Below are positions 1-12,015 of a stretch of DNA of 64,000 nt, in pieces. The notes below the pieces were generated by a model. It was not told where the DNA came from and did not search any database. It saw only the letters and a list, made by a program, of their open reading frames with translations. Each line of letters begins with the position of its first letter. The stretch's first letter is position 1. Position numbers and translations under genes: made by a program. This DNA comes from Diphasiastrum complanatum. Taxonomy: Eukaryota; Streptophyta; Lycopodiopsida; Lycopodiales; Lycopodiaceae. The DNA lies in the NCBI GenBank assembly GCA_029204225.1, contig CM055107.1, forward strand, positions 6,978,873 to 7,042,872. The letters run 5' to 3'.

Positions 1-81
1 TCTGCTGCTTACAGCAGTTATCAGTTTGGAAGTGGTCTGCCGCCACCGCCACCCGCTTATCAAGCGTCTTTTCTTCATTGA
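1..81 (+). CDS. C-terminal end of an unidentified host gene (partial)
   Basis: An open frame enters at base 1 and ends at a TGA (79-81), giving 26 residues rich in Ser, Tyr, Gly and Pro, with a run of five prolines followed by AYQASFLH at the very end. The composition (Pro-Tyr tail) and clean GC-richer coding look against AT-rich flanks suggest the last exon of a host protein whose body lies left of the window. Such tails are common in plant RNA-binding and RNA-processing proteins, but nothing here identifies the family. No start is present. It could also be chance open frame; the very sharp composition change after the stop is the main support. Confidence 0.45.
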   Translation, partial: SAAYSSYQFGSGLPPPPPAYQASFLH

Positions 82-1917
82 ATCTGAAAAGCAGATCTAT
101 AGGCGAGGAAATTCATAGATAAAAGACATCATTCTTGAAGAAGTTTGTCTACCATGAACGTCCACTATATCATGCTGGGAATACCTGTGAAGAGATGAAT
201 ACATGCCAGGAGAGAACAAGTTTTAGACTTTGTAACTGGCTGAGAGGTATTTTTAAAATCTCATAACATTTGAAACTTTAGCAAGTTCATCATGTGTTAA
301 GCGTCCCATATTCAGTATTTTTCATATGACTCAACTTGTGCAAAACAACTAAAATTGGGTAATGTCCTAGATCTCGTTCGGTTATACTGTATATATATTA
401 CAGGTGAGTTCTACAAATTGCCCGATAAGCGAGATCAGAAACGATACAAAAGAGTGAATTTAGGTGAACCACTGATGAATATCAAGACAGCTTGTGAACC
501 TGTTGAAATGGCCGCATGAAAACTGGCATAACGAGTCTTCAAAACAACGCAACACTGACCGATACCGAAGCAAATATTCAAGTAGCAAACCAGAAGAATG
601 CCTTTGTACCGCAGTCTGCGCATACCTGTCTCTGTAACTAAGGCAGCTAGCCTTCGAAAAAGCTTGAAAAATCGAAGGCATTCTGTCGAAGAGTCTTCGA
701 TTGCGTTGTCTAAATAGTCTGCAGCAAGTTCAATTTGCAGAAATGTCAGATAAGAGAATAATCAATAGGATTTGCACAGCAAAGTCTCTAAGAGGAAGAA
801 GATCATGGGGTGAAAGAGAGGTCCCAAAGCTGCCCAGGGATTATTGTAGCAAGAGGCAAAGAGACAGAAGGGCGCTTCTTTGTTAGGAGTATGTACTCAC
901 CCAAGGGTGTGGGACCATCTAGAAGGAGAGCTTGGGTAATGATTTTGTAAGCAAGGCATCTAAGTTTGGCATGGGGTAAACTTTATGTTTGATAGTTTTG
1001 AAGTGATAGGTACAAATGGATGGTAGTTCTTTCCTATCCCATTTCCTATGCAGGAAACTGAAGTTGATTAAGTTTCCTTTCACTCTAAACTTCCAACTAT
1101 CTTAGCTAGCGACTTACATCAAGCACTAGGCTTTTATAGCTACTTTGTGAGATTGTTGCTTTGTTATAGTTCATGTACAATATCTCAATTCACCTTATGG
1201 CCTTTATACTTTCTACATGCATTCCTTAGTATTCCGATGGGTTTCCCCATCTTTTATTAATAAAAACAGGAAGTTTCTTTCCTTTCACTCTACTATAAGA
1301 GGTATTCTAAGTGCAGGCATTAGCACTACTACTTCCACGGATTATCAATATGATTCCTCAGAAGGTTCCTTACTAGAAGGAACTACAATTTCGACCAGGT
1401 TTCTTTCATACGCAGGGACGATAGCATTGAGGATGAGTCTTGAGATGATTCGAGATAAAGAATACACTCACTATCAATATTTCATGCTGATTTTGGATAC
1501 ACACAAGATTGTAATTTGGTTGACATAGAGGCATTGTGTTAGGTATCTTGTTACAAGGAAGCTTGCGATGATGAAAAAAAAAAGTTTTTGGAGGATGGCA
1601 AGGCATTTGAGGGAGATTATTTTAGTGAGCAAGTTTGTGGACAACAGAGGTTATAGCTTAATAATTTTTAAGGAAAAGTTTTTATGGGCACTATCTCCAA
1701 TGGCTTCCAACTGGCACCATCTCGCACTTCCATCACCTGTGACCGCCATTCTAAAATGACGTTTAATGTCTATCTCTAGACAAAATTCATTTCTTAATGG
1801 AATATAAGTGAGGCGATATTAGCCTTGATTAAATTCGCTTTTCTTTTTTCTTGGTTTTGTTATCTTCATTAGAGGCACTTTGAGAGGTTTAAAGAGAATT
1901 GTTTTTATTCTTAAGAC

Positions 1918-1971
1918 TAATAGTTCGATTTGGGCCTAATGTCCTAATAGTTCGATTAGGGCCTAATGGAC
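1918..1971. repeat. 27-bp tandem duplication
   Basis: A 27-bp unit beginning TAATAGTTCGATT occurs twice head to tail (1918-1944 and 1945-1971) with only a few differences. It is non-coding and looks like a simple local duplication. Confidence 0.7.
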
Positions 1972-3681
1972 ATTATTATTCTTTTTAGAACACCTATGTA
2001 TTGAAAATACATTACACACTTCCCTATTGAAACATTTTCAATCTTAAAAAATGAAGATGCTTGTTTGATAAGCTTCAATGTTTTGGTTTTGTAATTTAAG
2101 TACTCATGGTTGAGTCATATGTAGCAATTTGTCATGGTGTTGCAAATCCTAAGATGTTTGAATTGAAACAATTTGATAACTTTATTCTGTAGCATATATT
2201 TCATTAAGACTAAAGTGATGGCCAAAGAAGAGGTCGATGAAGTATCATACTACTTTATATTAACTCAAATTTACATGGAATGGGCAAAAAATGTCATTAC
2301 AATATTTTTTTTGTTTGCTTCTTTGACGTTGTGCCAATCTAGATGTCTTATTCAATTCTCTTGGATTTTCATTTTTGCTTTAAATCTGGTTCTTCTAATA
2401 GATAATCACTCCGTTGATAATGACCATTAGTTTTGCATTTGGAATATTGAGATTTCATATGGAAAAAGTGTTAACATGACCATAATCGAAACATAGGAGT
2501 TGATGAGTTTGGGTTGATCAACTCTCAAAATGACAAACTCAGGATTTTTTTGACAAAAAAAATAATTGATCCTTTGAGAAAATCAATTTCTATCACTTTG
2601 TCCTCCCTTTTAGAGAAATTACATATCCTCAATAAAAGATATCTCAGAAGATGTTAAAATATCAAAAATCATAAAAAGTCAATAATAAGTGTTCTTTCCA
2701 AGTAACCCAACCACTCAAAGGCTACGTACTTATTACAATCAAGAATTTTCCATAAATTATAAGATATTTTAACTTGAGTGACTAAAATATCATTTCTCAA
2801 CAATCCAATTATTACATAGAAATAAAAAATTGGATTCAAAATGTCTAAAATTTGTGAATTCAGTTTGTTAATGGAATACTGATCTCAAGCTTTATCCATA
2901 TACTTGAATAAGTAGTACTTCATTTGATAATAGACAGTCCTTCAAGAGTGTAACTTTTATATCGGAAGAAATCATATACATTTGCTAATTCAAGAATTAC
3001 AAAAAAAACCAAGAGTTCAGTGAAATAAGAAATAGCTTTGAAGGGCTTCTAGATTTTGTAAATGTGAGATACCATTGGGACCTAGATCAATACCTCATAA
3101 TTTCACGAAATACTCAAAAAGGTAATCAATGGTTTCCAGTATTAGCTTTACCCAAAAAATAAATGGTAATCATTGGCATTTAGATCATTCTCATACAAGA
3201 AGTTCCTTATGAAATTACTAATATTCCATGCCACCAGTTCTCCCTTTAAAATTATTTGTTTTTAGATCTATTTATGAGAGATTCAAAATGATTTTGACTG
3301 GTTGTCTTATATCTAAAACAAGACTTGTTTTACAACCAATTTTTGGAGACACAACCTTCTAATAAATGATAGCTATTTAATAGATATCCAAAAATCTATT
3401 TCGAGCAAGCCAAAAAAATGACTTTATAAGTCCTGTTTACATCACATCATCAACCTACACAGGTTAGTAACTTCATCATAGTGAATTGAGAGTGGCTAGT
3501 TTTAGGGACAAAAGATTTGTCTACACTAATAGGTTTCAGATGTGTCCCATGTGTTAAGAGTTTGTCCTTTTGCAAATAGTACATTATTGTCTTTGAAGCT
3601 ATAAGTACTCTTGGTTGTCGAAAAATATATGGAATGAATTACAACCTGGTATTATGACAATATCAAAGGTAGGTTCTATTG

Positions 3682-3745
3682 CATAATATAGTTTCATAGC
3701 ACAATTATTGATTCATAATATAGTTTCATAGCACAATTATTGATT
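3682..3745. repeat. 32-bp perfect tandem duplication
   Basis: A 32-bp unit starting CATAATATAGTTTCATAGC is present twice in direct tandem (3682-3713 and 3714-3745) with no mismatch that I can see, so the duplication is recent. It is AT-rich and non-coding, just upstream of the Gypsy fossil. Confidence 0.8.
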
Positions 3746-4339
3746 CAATGTTCTCATAAAATTATCAACCAAATGAAAAATAACTATGTTCACATTGGAA
3801 AAAGTAAAAGCATAGACATTACAAACGAATACCAACTGCTTTTCTCATAGCCCACATAGCTAACCTTGAGTTTGATATTACTTTAAAATCAATGAATGAT
3901 TCTACAACCATTTCTTTGCATTCCCCAATGATATTGTGAAAAACCAATTCTTCAAGAGATAAAAAGCAAACTAAGAAGGATAAAAATGCGAACTCAACAA
4001 AAAATGCGAAGAATGTGACAAACAAAACGCAAATAGCAGAACAGTCCCCAAAAACTTCTAATAATAAAAATCCGACTTTGACAGGTTTGCTAAAAAATAT
4101 TATGAAGCCGATATTAGTTCAGAAGATAAGAAGCTTCTGGATGAGGAAACTAAAAAGATTAAGAAAGTAACGTTCTCAGATCCAATAATAAGTAATGAGA
4201 TACCTAGAGATCCATCCAATGTCGTTCATACGATATAGTGGAGGATTTTGCCTCTAGAATGCCCAATATAACTTTCAAACAATTATTAGAGGATAATCAA
4301 TATTATAAGAAAGAGATTAAACAATTCTTACAAAGGAAA

Positions 4340-5345
4340 AAGACTCAGGAAAGCTAAGTTGCCATTGGTCGACGTGGGATTGGTAAACCATGGTGACGAA
4401 GGCCCACCTGAAATCCAAGTGATAATCAATGGCTGCATTTTAGATAGTGTACCCATAGAATTTGGATCTAATATAAATATAATGACTGAAGAGACAACAT
4501 ATGAGTTATTCATCATAGAATAGCGCCTACACTTAGACATCTGAGATTAGCAGATGCAACTAGAATAACTCCAATAGGGGAATTGTCTCAGGTCGCAATT
4601 TACATTGGAGACCATAAGTCTTTGATGGATTTCATTATATTAAAAACCACTAGGGAATCATCTTACAAAGTCTTATTAGGTAGACCGTGGCTATATTAAG
4701 CCGATGTTATTACCCGCTGGAGGAAGAAGAAAATTACCTTCCGAGACCAGATGGCGACACCAGAAAGAAAAAGCCATACATCTTCCTCAAGTTACACTTC
4801 AGAAGATGAAGGAGTTCATTCTGTAAGGACTGAGGAAGGGGAGTTTGTTACATCATCAATACTTGCATATAGCAAAAGAGTAGAATATGTAGATAGAGGA
4901 GATTGTGGAGTTCCCGAGATAAGTGCCATTATAGGTGGCCATACTATCAATAGAATACTAGTAGACTCAGGATCTAGCATTAACTTAATGACTGAAAAAA
5001 TGGTTAAGGAGTTGGGATTAGAAGACCAGATTCAGCCTACTACTCATCATGAAATCCATTTAGCAGATGCATCTGGATGCATGCCAGTAGGAGTTGAGAT
5101 TAGAAGGCCAGATCCAGCCTACTAATCATCATGAAATCCATTTAGCAGATGCATCTAGATGCATGCCAGAGCTGAGGGGTGTTAACGTAAATATAGAGAC
5201 AGAGACTTTTATCATGAATTTCTTTGTCATAAACCCATTAGATACATCACCATACTCAATATTATTTGGAAGGCCATGGTTATATCAGGCAGATGCTACC
5301 ATAAATTGGTCTACCAAACAAATATTCTTTCCAGGCATTCTCCAG
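4340..5345 (+). pseudogene. Two retropepsin-like aspartic protease domains in tandem (fossil)
   Basis: Domain one (about 4370-4735) carries a PPEIQVIING strand, an SNINIMTEE active-site-type block and VLLGRPWLY. Domain two (about 4900-5345) carries VPEISAIIGG, the full VDSGSSINLMTEKMV active-site block and ILFGRPWLYQADA. The shared order of blocks shows they are copies of one domain. In Gypsy elements a single protease normally sits between gag and RT and matures the polyprotein, so the doubled domain is odd. The region is part of a broken fossil element. Two overlapping insertions of related copies would be an alternative explanation. Confidence 0.65.
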
Positions 5346-5554
5346 CCAGTCCATTAGGAGGTCACCTTATGAGATGGGGTGAGGAGATAACAAAACCTAC
5401 AGAATCCTTAGTCAATTTCATAGAATGTTATGAAATAGACGAGGAAGAGGAAAATGATTTTTTGAAATAAAATTCATCCTTATTTATATCATCAACACCA
5501 GGGAGAAGATCATCAACATCATAATCAATTATATCAAAAAATTCATGAAGCTCC

Positions 5555-6127
5555 TTGCTCAAAATGCAAAGACCCTCGACCTTTGTCAAATCACAAAAAC
5601 TTCGGGAGCGTTATTCAGGTCTTCACATGGATAACGCCAGCACATCCAAAGATCTGACTCTGGATAAATCAGACCTCCTGACTATCTCAAGCAGGAAGAG
5701 GAAGCAAGTTGTCCCTAAAAAATCTGAATCTCGTGGGCCAGCTGCTTCCCTTCCTTCAAAAGTCATCCATGCAAAGCAATCTCGCATTGTCCTGACCACT
5801 GATTCAGTGTCTTCGAACTATGAATCAGACTCAGGATCTACTTCCCCTCCTCGTGTTACTTGCCAACCTCCTCAGAAGGTTTCTTCACCAAAGGTTGAGA
5901 TAATCCAAGAGGAGCTTGACAAGATAACAGAAAAGTCTATAAATATCTTTTTCACCTCCGTTTACAACCCTATACAAAACTTTTTTGTTAGAATCCCATG
6001 CGAACCTTGGCAGATATATTTTTTATTTGACCATTATAATGAATATGAATTTTCTTTAGCCAATAAAATTGATATGCTTTGCAACTATTTTGACTTTTTT
6101 CTTCTAGATACAAATAAAAGCTTTTGA
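5555..6127 (+). CDS. 190-codon open frame of unknown origin inside Gypsy fossil region
   Basis: A 190-residue frame follows the second protease-like domain. Its first two thirds are Ser/Lys/Pro-rich and look disordered; its last third is aromatic and aliphatic (IPCEPWQIYFLFDHYNEYEF). I do not recognise a domain. It may be a remnant of the same element or of another one. No neighbouring signals help. Confidence 0.3.
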   Translation: MLKMQRPSTFVKSQKLRERYSGLHMDNASTSKDLTLDKSDLLTISSRKRKQVVPKKSESRGPAASLPSKVIHAKQSRIVLTTDSVSSNYESDSGSTSPPRVTCQPPQKVSSPKVEIIQEELDKITEKSINIFFTSVYNPIQNFFVRIPCEPWQIYFLFDHYNEYEFSLANKIDMLCNYFDFFLLDTNKSF

Positions 6128-6130
6128 TTA

Positions 6131-9100
6131 GATTCCAAATTATGTATAAAGTTTAAAATAAAACATCTGAGATTACAGATACTATTGTTGAAGCCGGCTA
6201 GAACTTTTTGTAGCACAATATCAATCTCGATTCCATAGGAGAAGTTTTTGTTGTTAGTCCTTTTTTTGTGTCGGAAATGAAGGCAAAAGAGGCCAATTTT
6301 GAGACGGTGTTAGCTGATATTTCCGCACAAAAATCGGGCTAATATTGAAGTTTAAGTTTGCAATAATTGAAAAAATCGGCATGTAAAACCCGGTTATCAG
6401 AGAAAAATTGGCACAAATTTGCCTTAGAATGGGTCCCAGGCCACCCTAAAGTGGCTAGACACAGTTTAAAAGTAAGAAACTGACTTTCGAAAAAATCGTC
6501 AAAAATATTTTGTGGTCAAGTTTTGTAAGACCAAGCCAAAAGTGCCGGTCCACCTAGAATTGGGTCCCAGCCCGCCCTAAATGAGGCTAGAGAAAATTTT
6601 GCGGCCTTAGAAATGGCCGGTAAATATTTTACGGCTTTTCAAAAAAATGGCCAGTTGTAAAAAAATAGCCGGTATGACCGTGCTAAGATCTCACCATGTA
6701 CTGAGTCCATTTTTACTAATATATGATCACTCAGTGTATTTTTCAAGGGAAACCGTGTTGTCGTGGGAGCCCTAGTCATAAATGCCGAAAAAGTCAACCA
6801 CAGGAGAAAAAAACCGAGAAAGAAAAGTTCGGATAAAAACAGGACCGGGAAATATGGATTCAGTGTCAAGGAGTCACATAAACCCTAACGACAAAGTTTG
6901 GGCAATTTACGGGCAATTAACGAAATGTGCGGGCCAAGTGGTTACCCAACCGACCAAAAATCCAAACAAATGAGCAGTAGGCGCACGGCCCTTGAAAAAA
7001 CAAAGAAAGGACAAAAATGAAGGTACCCAAAGAAAAAATGAAGGCCGCCTACTAAAAATAGGGGTTGAAAAAGGGCCTCACCCAAAATTTGGATATTAAA
7101 TGCCAAAACACCTTGGAGGCTAAAAAATTTGGGAGGTACACCTTATCCCTACCAGTGGCCTACTGCAGATCTCTGTGGGTTGTACCAGTCAACCATCGAC
7201 CTAGTAGCCCTATCGGTGGCCTACTCGAAGCCTATTTGCGGCCTCCTACTGTGTTTTCAGACCTGCGGCGACCTGGTTGCGGCCTACTATGACCTGCCCA
7301 TCACTGGTAATCACCAAAAATCAGAAGTGTTTGCCTATGATCGCTGCCCACAGCCTGCAAAAGTCTGCCACAGTCTGCCTGTGGCCAGTTCGCAGGCCCT
7401 TTTGTTGTCCCGCGATTTATACCGCCTGCCCACAGTTGGGTAAATGCTTGTATGACTTGTCTGCGGTTTTCTAAGGCACCTGTGACCTGTTCCAGGCCTG
7501 TTTTTGGCCTCTCATCGCTGCTCAAAACTTCACATTTGTTGTCCGTGGCTTGTAGAGCCTGCCACAGTCTGTATGAGGACTGTTTTCCAGTTTTCTTGTC
7601 TACTGTTACTTGTCTACTGCATGTATGTGGCAAAAATCAGACCTGCTGGCCCTGCGACCTACCTGCAGGCCCTGCGATCTGCCCATCTGTCCTTGTTGCC
7701 TCACCTACTGTCCGCTGCTCTGTTTCCCCTGCGATCTGGGCGCTACCTCTGCTCTCTGGGTGCTCGCTGGAGGCCACCTTCTCTACTTGTCTGTTTGCGA
7801 CCTACAAAGCCTGCTTGCCTACTGATTTTTCCGGTGCCCTGTGGATCCTTCCAATGACTTGTTGTAAAGTTTTTGTTCTCTGATCTCGCTACCTGTTCAA
7901 GTTTTGGCATATACGAGCAGTCCAAACGACTCTCTGAAGAACAAAGGCAAAGCTACCTCAAACCAAAAGCGGCATTAATGACTAGTACTTCAACGATTTT
8001 CGGTCACCTATATTCACACTGAGATATGGTTTTACTTCATCTCGGTTGGTTTTTATAGTCTCTATTTTTTGTACTGGCTTGTTTTCCGTGGGAATATGTG
8101 TGCTTGAAGTCCGTACTTGCCTTCATTTATTGAAGGAGTGGTCGGTTACTTAGAATTCATTGCGTAGTTGTAGCATGCTAATACTATGTGGGGACTTAAT
8201 CATTTCGATAATTCCGAATTGCCATGTCCCTATCGAGATCTAATCAATTGTGGTTTCTGCCTGAAAGAGTAGATAGTGAAGTATCATACCTGTGTACTAG
8301 GTATTAGTTTTTCGTAGCCTTTGCCATTCCAAATTAGGCAATGACAGATGCATCTTCCATATGTACTTGTATTATGAGCACCGGACCGTCTTTTTGGGTC
8401 AGGTTTAGAAAAGTGACTGTATATTGTATTAAAGTAGTAAAACGGTTTTCTGATGTTAGATGAGTGAAATTATTGTATGCCGTGACTAGAATACTAGGAA
8501 CCCAGGCATTTCTTATATTTATCATTTTTTCCGTCAGTATCCAAAATTCTTATTACATACTCTTGTAGAGGAGGCAAGTGTTTTTCGATAGTATACATTA
8601 ATATTATGAAAACTAGGGGTTTTCCCACGGTTAGAGCAAGTAAACGGTTGTGTATTGCAGTTTGGTAGCATACGAAAACGTTTTCTTCATAGTCACTACA
8701 TTTGGTCGTTGGTCGGTCTATAAACTGGTTGACATACGACATTATTTGTGGGAATCGTCAAGTTCTGAAGTGTTTCTTCCGTTTTGTGAATTATGAAGTG
8801 CGTCAGCTGGACTCGACGTCTGTGAGACACCAGAGCGGGCCGTCCACCATCCGCGGTTGAAATACACCGCCTTGGTTAAGTGTCACACTAGTCACACCCG
8901 CCATCGGTATTGTCTAGCGAAATACCTAGACCCGACGGTCGGTGAAAATACCGCCGCTTAGAAAACAAAGCGGTGCGTATAACTTGCACCCCACGAGCAC
9001 ATCATAGACAGTAAATCGGTTTCCAGCCCATGTAAGATCTTTACCAACTGTAAGCCGAATTCAACGGGGAAAGAGACATTAGCGATCAGAAGTTTTTACG

Positions 9101-9353
9101 GAACCATAATTCTAGAAAGCTAGTGAATCATTGCACCAAAAGTATTAGCACCCCCTCCTTGCAACCGTATCTCTGAGAGCCTGGAAAACTCTCATCGGTT
9201 GGGGAGCATGGGGTAACAGAGGAAGCCCCCAGGATTGGATGTGGCAGGACCTTCGTTACTCACGTAGGGCATAGCCACCATTAGTAGTGGTGCCCCTTGA
9301 CTTTTTTAGGACGTTTTGGCTGGACCAATCCCCTGCCAAAAATGGCCCTAACA
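6131..9353. other. Non-coding, includes LTR of the next Gypsy element (left edge unknown)
   Basis: No gene is visible. The right edge is set by a primer-binding site at 9354, so the last part of this stretch must be an LTR that ends ...CCCTAACA at 9353. The left edge of that LTR cannot be fixed because no second copy is visible in the window. From 7130 to 7880 the sequence is a degenerate repeat of CCTGCGACCT- and GGCCTACT-like words, free of stops in several frames on both strands; I read the long open frames there as a consequence of composition. Confidence 0.55.
7130..7880. repeat. Degenerate GC-richer word repeat, likely LTR or leader sequence
   Basis: The words CCTGCGACCT, GGCCTACTG and CTGTTTGCGACC and variants recur irregularly over about 750 bp. 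The stretch is richer in C and T than its flanks. Overlapping open frames of 104 to 143 codons on both strands share no known motif. It probably belongs to the U3 part of the LTR that ends at 9353. Confidence 0.4.
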
Positions 9354-9371
9354 TTGGTGCGTCTGCCGGGA
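9354..9371 (+). promoter_or_regulatory. Primer-binding site of the Tat-like element
   Basis: TTGGTGCGTCTGCCGGGA directly follows a ...TAACA LTR end. It has the TTGGCGCCGTTGCCGGG-like form seen in Tat and Athila elements, unlike the initiator-Met site used by the Copia and chromovirus elements here. It would prime minus-strand DNA synthesis. Confidence 0.75.
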
Positions 9372-9811
9372 GTCGAAAAATTTTCAGGAGATGTTGCTTG
9401 AAAGAGTAGTTATCCATATCGTTGGACTACAAAGCACTAGTTGTCATACTATCAGAAGTCTACACATTTCGTAGATCCTAGATTGCGTGTGTTGAAAACA
9501 ATTCCACTATCTAAACCGTCAGCCGCAAGCTAGCATAACCGTACAAGCGACTAGTACCATGTTGATCACAGGACGAAGTGGTTAGCATCACACAGTAATG
9601 TGTGCTGATCCCACACCTAGAACATACGTTATGAGTTCACAATCCAACTCTAGCTGCATGTGATCCGACTTCGCCAAGCCCATTCTATTTCCAACAGTTT
9701 GGAATACAGTTTGGACTAGAGATTACATACAATTTTCACTAGCAGGGAGTTTAGGTTGTGATGCCAAGTACTACTAGAAATCTTTCATAGAGTGATGGGA
9801 CAGGTCAAAGA

Positions 9812-10102
9812 ATGGGGTTTTGTATGAAGCCTAGGGTGAAAGTGAAAACCAGAGCCCTAAGTCGAAAGTCATTACCCTACGACCCACCAACCCTAGCATC
9901 CCGTAGAGATGGCACCTGGTACAAAGAACCAAGAAAAACTGTACATGGGTATGGTTGGATTAGGATTGAGCAGAAAAATGACCAAGTAGAGTTAGTTAGG
10001 TCGTATGCAGTATTAGTGGACGAAGGATGGATGGCCTATGGGATAACGTGGGAAAATCACAAAACGCATGTGCAACGACAGTTGATTGCTATCCGTAAGT
10101 GA
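9812..10102 (+). CDS. 96-codon frame upstream of gag, unknown
   Basis: A 96-residue basic frame (MGFCMKPRVKVKTRALSRKS...) lies between the PBS and gag. It contains an ordinary-looking globular stretch rich in Trp and Tyr (TWYKEPRKTVHGYGWIRIEQ). I recognise no domain. It could be an extra small ORF in the leader of the element or the worn 5' end of gag. Confidence 0.35.
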   Translation: MGFCMKPRVKVKTRALSRKSLPYDPPTLASRRDGTWYKEPRKTVHGYGWIRIEQKNDQVELVRSYAVLVDEGWMAYGITWENHKTHVQRQLIAIRK

Positions 10103-10215
10103 GAAACATATTATGCAGCAATCATTAGTGTAGCCCTAGACAAGACATCATAGGTATACCAAGGAAACCTAAGGGAGCACCGCACGGAGAGACTTCAAAT
10201 CCCCAGAGAGAGCGT

Positions 10216-11480
10216 TTGGGGCTTAGAAGAAGCCATCGTGGGTTTCTTGTCCCACCAGTCTTAAATGATAAGTCTCACCCACCTATAATGGACTTGGATA
10301 ATACGTCGGAACCTATAGAAGAACTACCAGAACTTGAGCCAACCGAAACAGAACCACCGTTAGTGAACGTAACACCTGCTGCTACAGAACCTGTTGCCAA
10401 CAGAATGGCACGGCGTTTGACTGAACCAATCGTAGTACCGCCAGAGACAGGAGGACTATTGAAGCTTAGTGGATCCACTCCTGATTTTCATGGAGCACCG
10501 TATGAAAGTGTCGAAGAGCATATTGATGCTTTTTGGACCACCTGCTTTACCAGTGCCATCACAAACCCACATCATGAAATGATGTTTTTCGCCACTACTT
10601 TATCTGGAACGGCTAGGCACTGGTATCATAGTCTGCAGAGAGACTCAATTCACATCATTGAGGAGTTCCATAGACTGTTCTTAATTGAGTAAGCTCCCCA
10701 CCCCGGCTGATGGCCTACTGTTCACACTGACTTCCCTACAACAAGGAAGTAACGAAACCATCCGACAATATTGGCGTCGTTTGACAGAGTTGTCACGCCA
10801 AGTGGAACCCACTGTGTTACTACCACCCCTATTATTACTGACCTTCTTTCTGCGAGGGCTCAAGAATGACATACAAATGATTGTACGTCAGAGCAACCCC
10901 CAGACATTGGCTGAGGCAGTAGAGAAGGCAATCGTGGTAGAAGACACACAGATTGCGGTTGCCCACGCATCCCACCTATCGCAAGCAGTGAACAGCTTGA
11001 ACCTAAGCTCGGAAACATGGAGAGGAGGCCCAATCGCAGCTATAGGAGCACACCCCATAGTGGAACCCCGCCCCATACAGGCTATTGAACCTCGACAAGA
11101 CAGGAACGTGCAAACACAAGATGCACGAAGGCTCCAAGCACAGATGCCCGATAGAGGCTATGAGGGCACAGGCTCTAACGCAAAACTAGGAGATATGAGA
11201 GCCATGCTAAAGGGATACATGGATGTGATGAGTGAGAATATGTAGACCTTAGCAGCAGATGTAAATTTTCTCAAGCGGCACCAAAATTTGTTGGGTCAGA
11301 GACACCCCATAGAAGGACCAAATCCCTAGTGTGTAGACATTGTAGAGGGAATCATTTAAATCGAAACTGTCCCAACCAAGTTTGTGGGTACTGCAAGAGG
11401 CCTGGACACTTGAAGGTTAGATGTTGGGTATGTAGAGACGCATTAAACACTGGGAATAGGATGCCTGGGCTAGTGAACCA
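10216..11480 (+). pseudogene. Gag region of Tat-like element
   Basis: The region encodes a Glu/Pro-rich N-terminus, then a retrotransposon-gag capsid-like domain with the usual signature words (LKLSGSTPDF, MMFFATTLSGTARHWYHSL, TIRQYWRRLTELSRQ, TFFLRGLKNDIQ). About 80 residues later come two CCHC zinc knuckles (CRHCRGNHLNRNCP and CGYCKRPGHLKVRC, 11330-11440). Gag would form the particle and package RNA. Fossil, broken. Confidence 0.8.
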
Positions 11481-12015
11481 TAGACCTCAGGAGGACAGAA
11501 CGGCGGGGCCATCAAGGCCACCTCAATACATACAACGCGGACCCAGGATTAGCCAGGTGGATAAAGGGAAAGCAGGCATAGAAGATGACCGGCCACCCGT
11601 GAACTTCATCGCCGTGGAGACACTAGAGGAACCCACGAGCAGGAAAGAGGTTTTAGTAGTGACTGAGAGTAACCTCCAGACGGAGCTACCTCCCAGGAAA
11701 CCCAAGCCTACACCAAAACCACCACCGGAGGTAGATAACCCAGTGGTCATTGAGAAGCCAGTATTCGAACATACACCCATCTCCGAGGATCCACTGCCCA
11801 AAGAGCAAGGTGAGGTTAGCGTCTTGGAAGGGCGTAGACATCCCAGATTCCTAGGATCGAGAAAAGGGCAAACCGGCCTAGACACTAAGAGAACCATGAC
11901 CCGAACGCGCAGGTTTAGGAAGGATATAGACCTAAACTTGAAGGGAGAGAATATTGACCTAGGTCAAGCCCTAGAGAATCTAAAATTGGAAATAGGGCTT
12001 TGGCAACTAGTATAG

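Larger units (their letters stand above)
82..3870. other. AT-rich intergenic region, possible 3' UTR then nothing recognisable
   Basis: The first few hundred bases after the TGA at 81 may be the 3' UTR of the gene ending there. From about 1.0 to 3.8 kb the DNA is AT-rich, with stops in all frames and only short open frames that I judge to be chance. Two small tandem duplications are present and are listed separately. I see no tRNA, rRNA or conserved protein motif. Confidence 0.6.
3870..6130 (+). mobile_element. Gypsy (Ty3) LTR-element fossil, plus strand, with two protease domains
   Basis: About 2.3 kb of decayed plus-strand Gypsy coding. The left part (3930-4200) encodes a Lys/Asn-rich gag tail and matches, nearly base for base, the minus-strand copy at 33240-33480; both contain AATGCGACAAACAAAACGC or a close variant. 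It is followed by two retropepsin-like domains, each with the (D/F)SGSSIN-(I/L)MTE type block and a later LLGRPWLY-type block. I see no clear reverse transcriptase or LTR on this copy. It is an old, broken copy with many breaks. The family looks Tat/Athila-like from its relative on the minus strand, but that is inference. Confidence 0.7.

Noticed and set aside
7301-7883. Open frames of 110 and 143 codons on opposite strands
   Set aside because: They lie in a low-complexity repeat of CCTGCGACC-like words that is short of stops in many frames. No motif and no codon pattern; best seen as LTR sequence.
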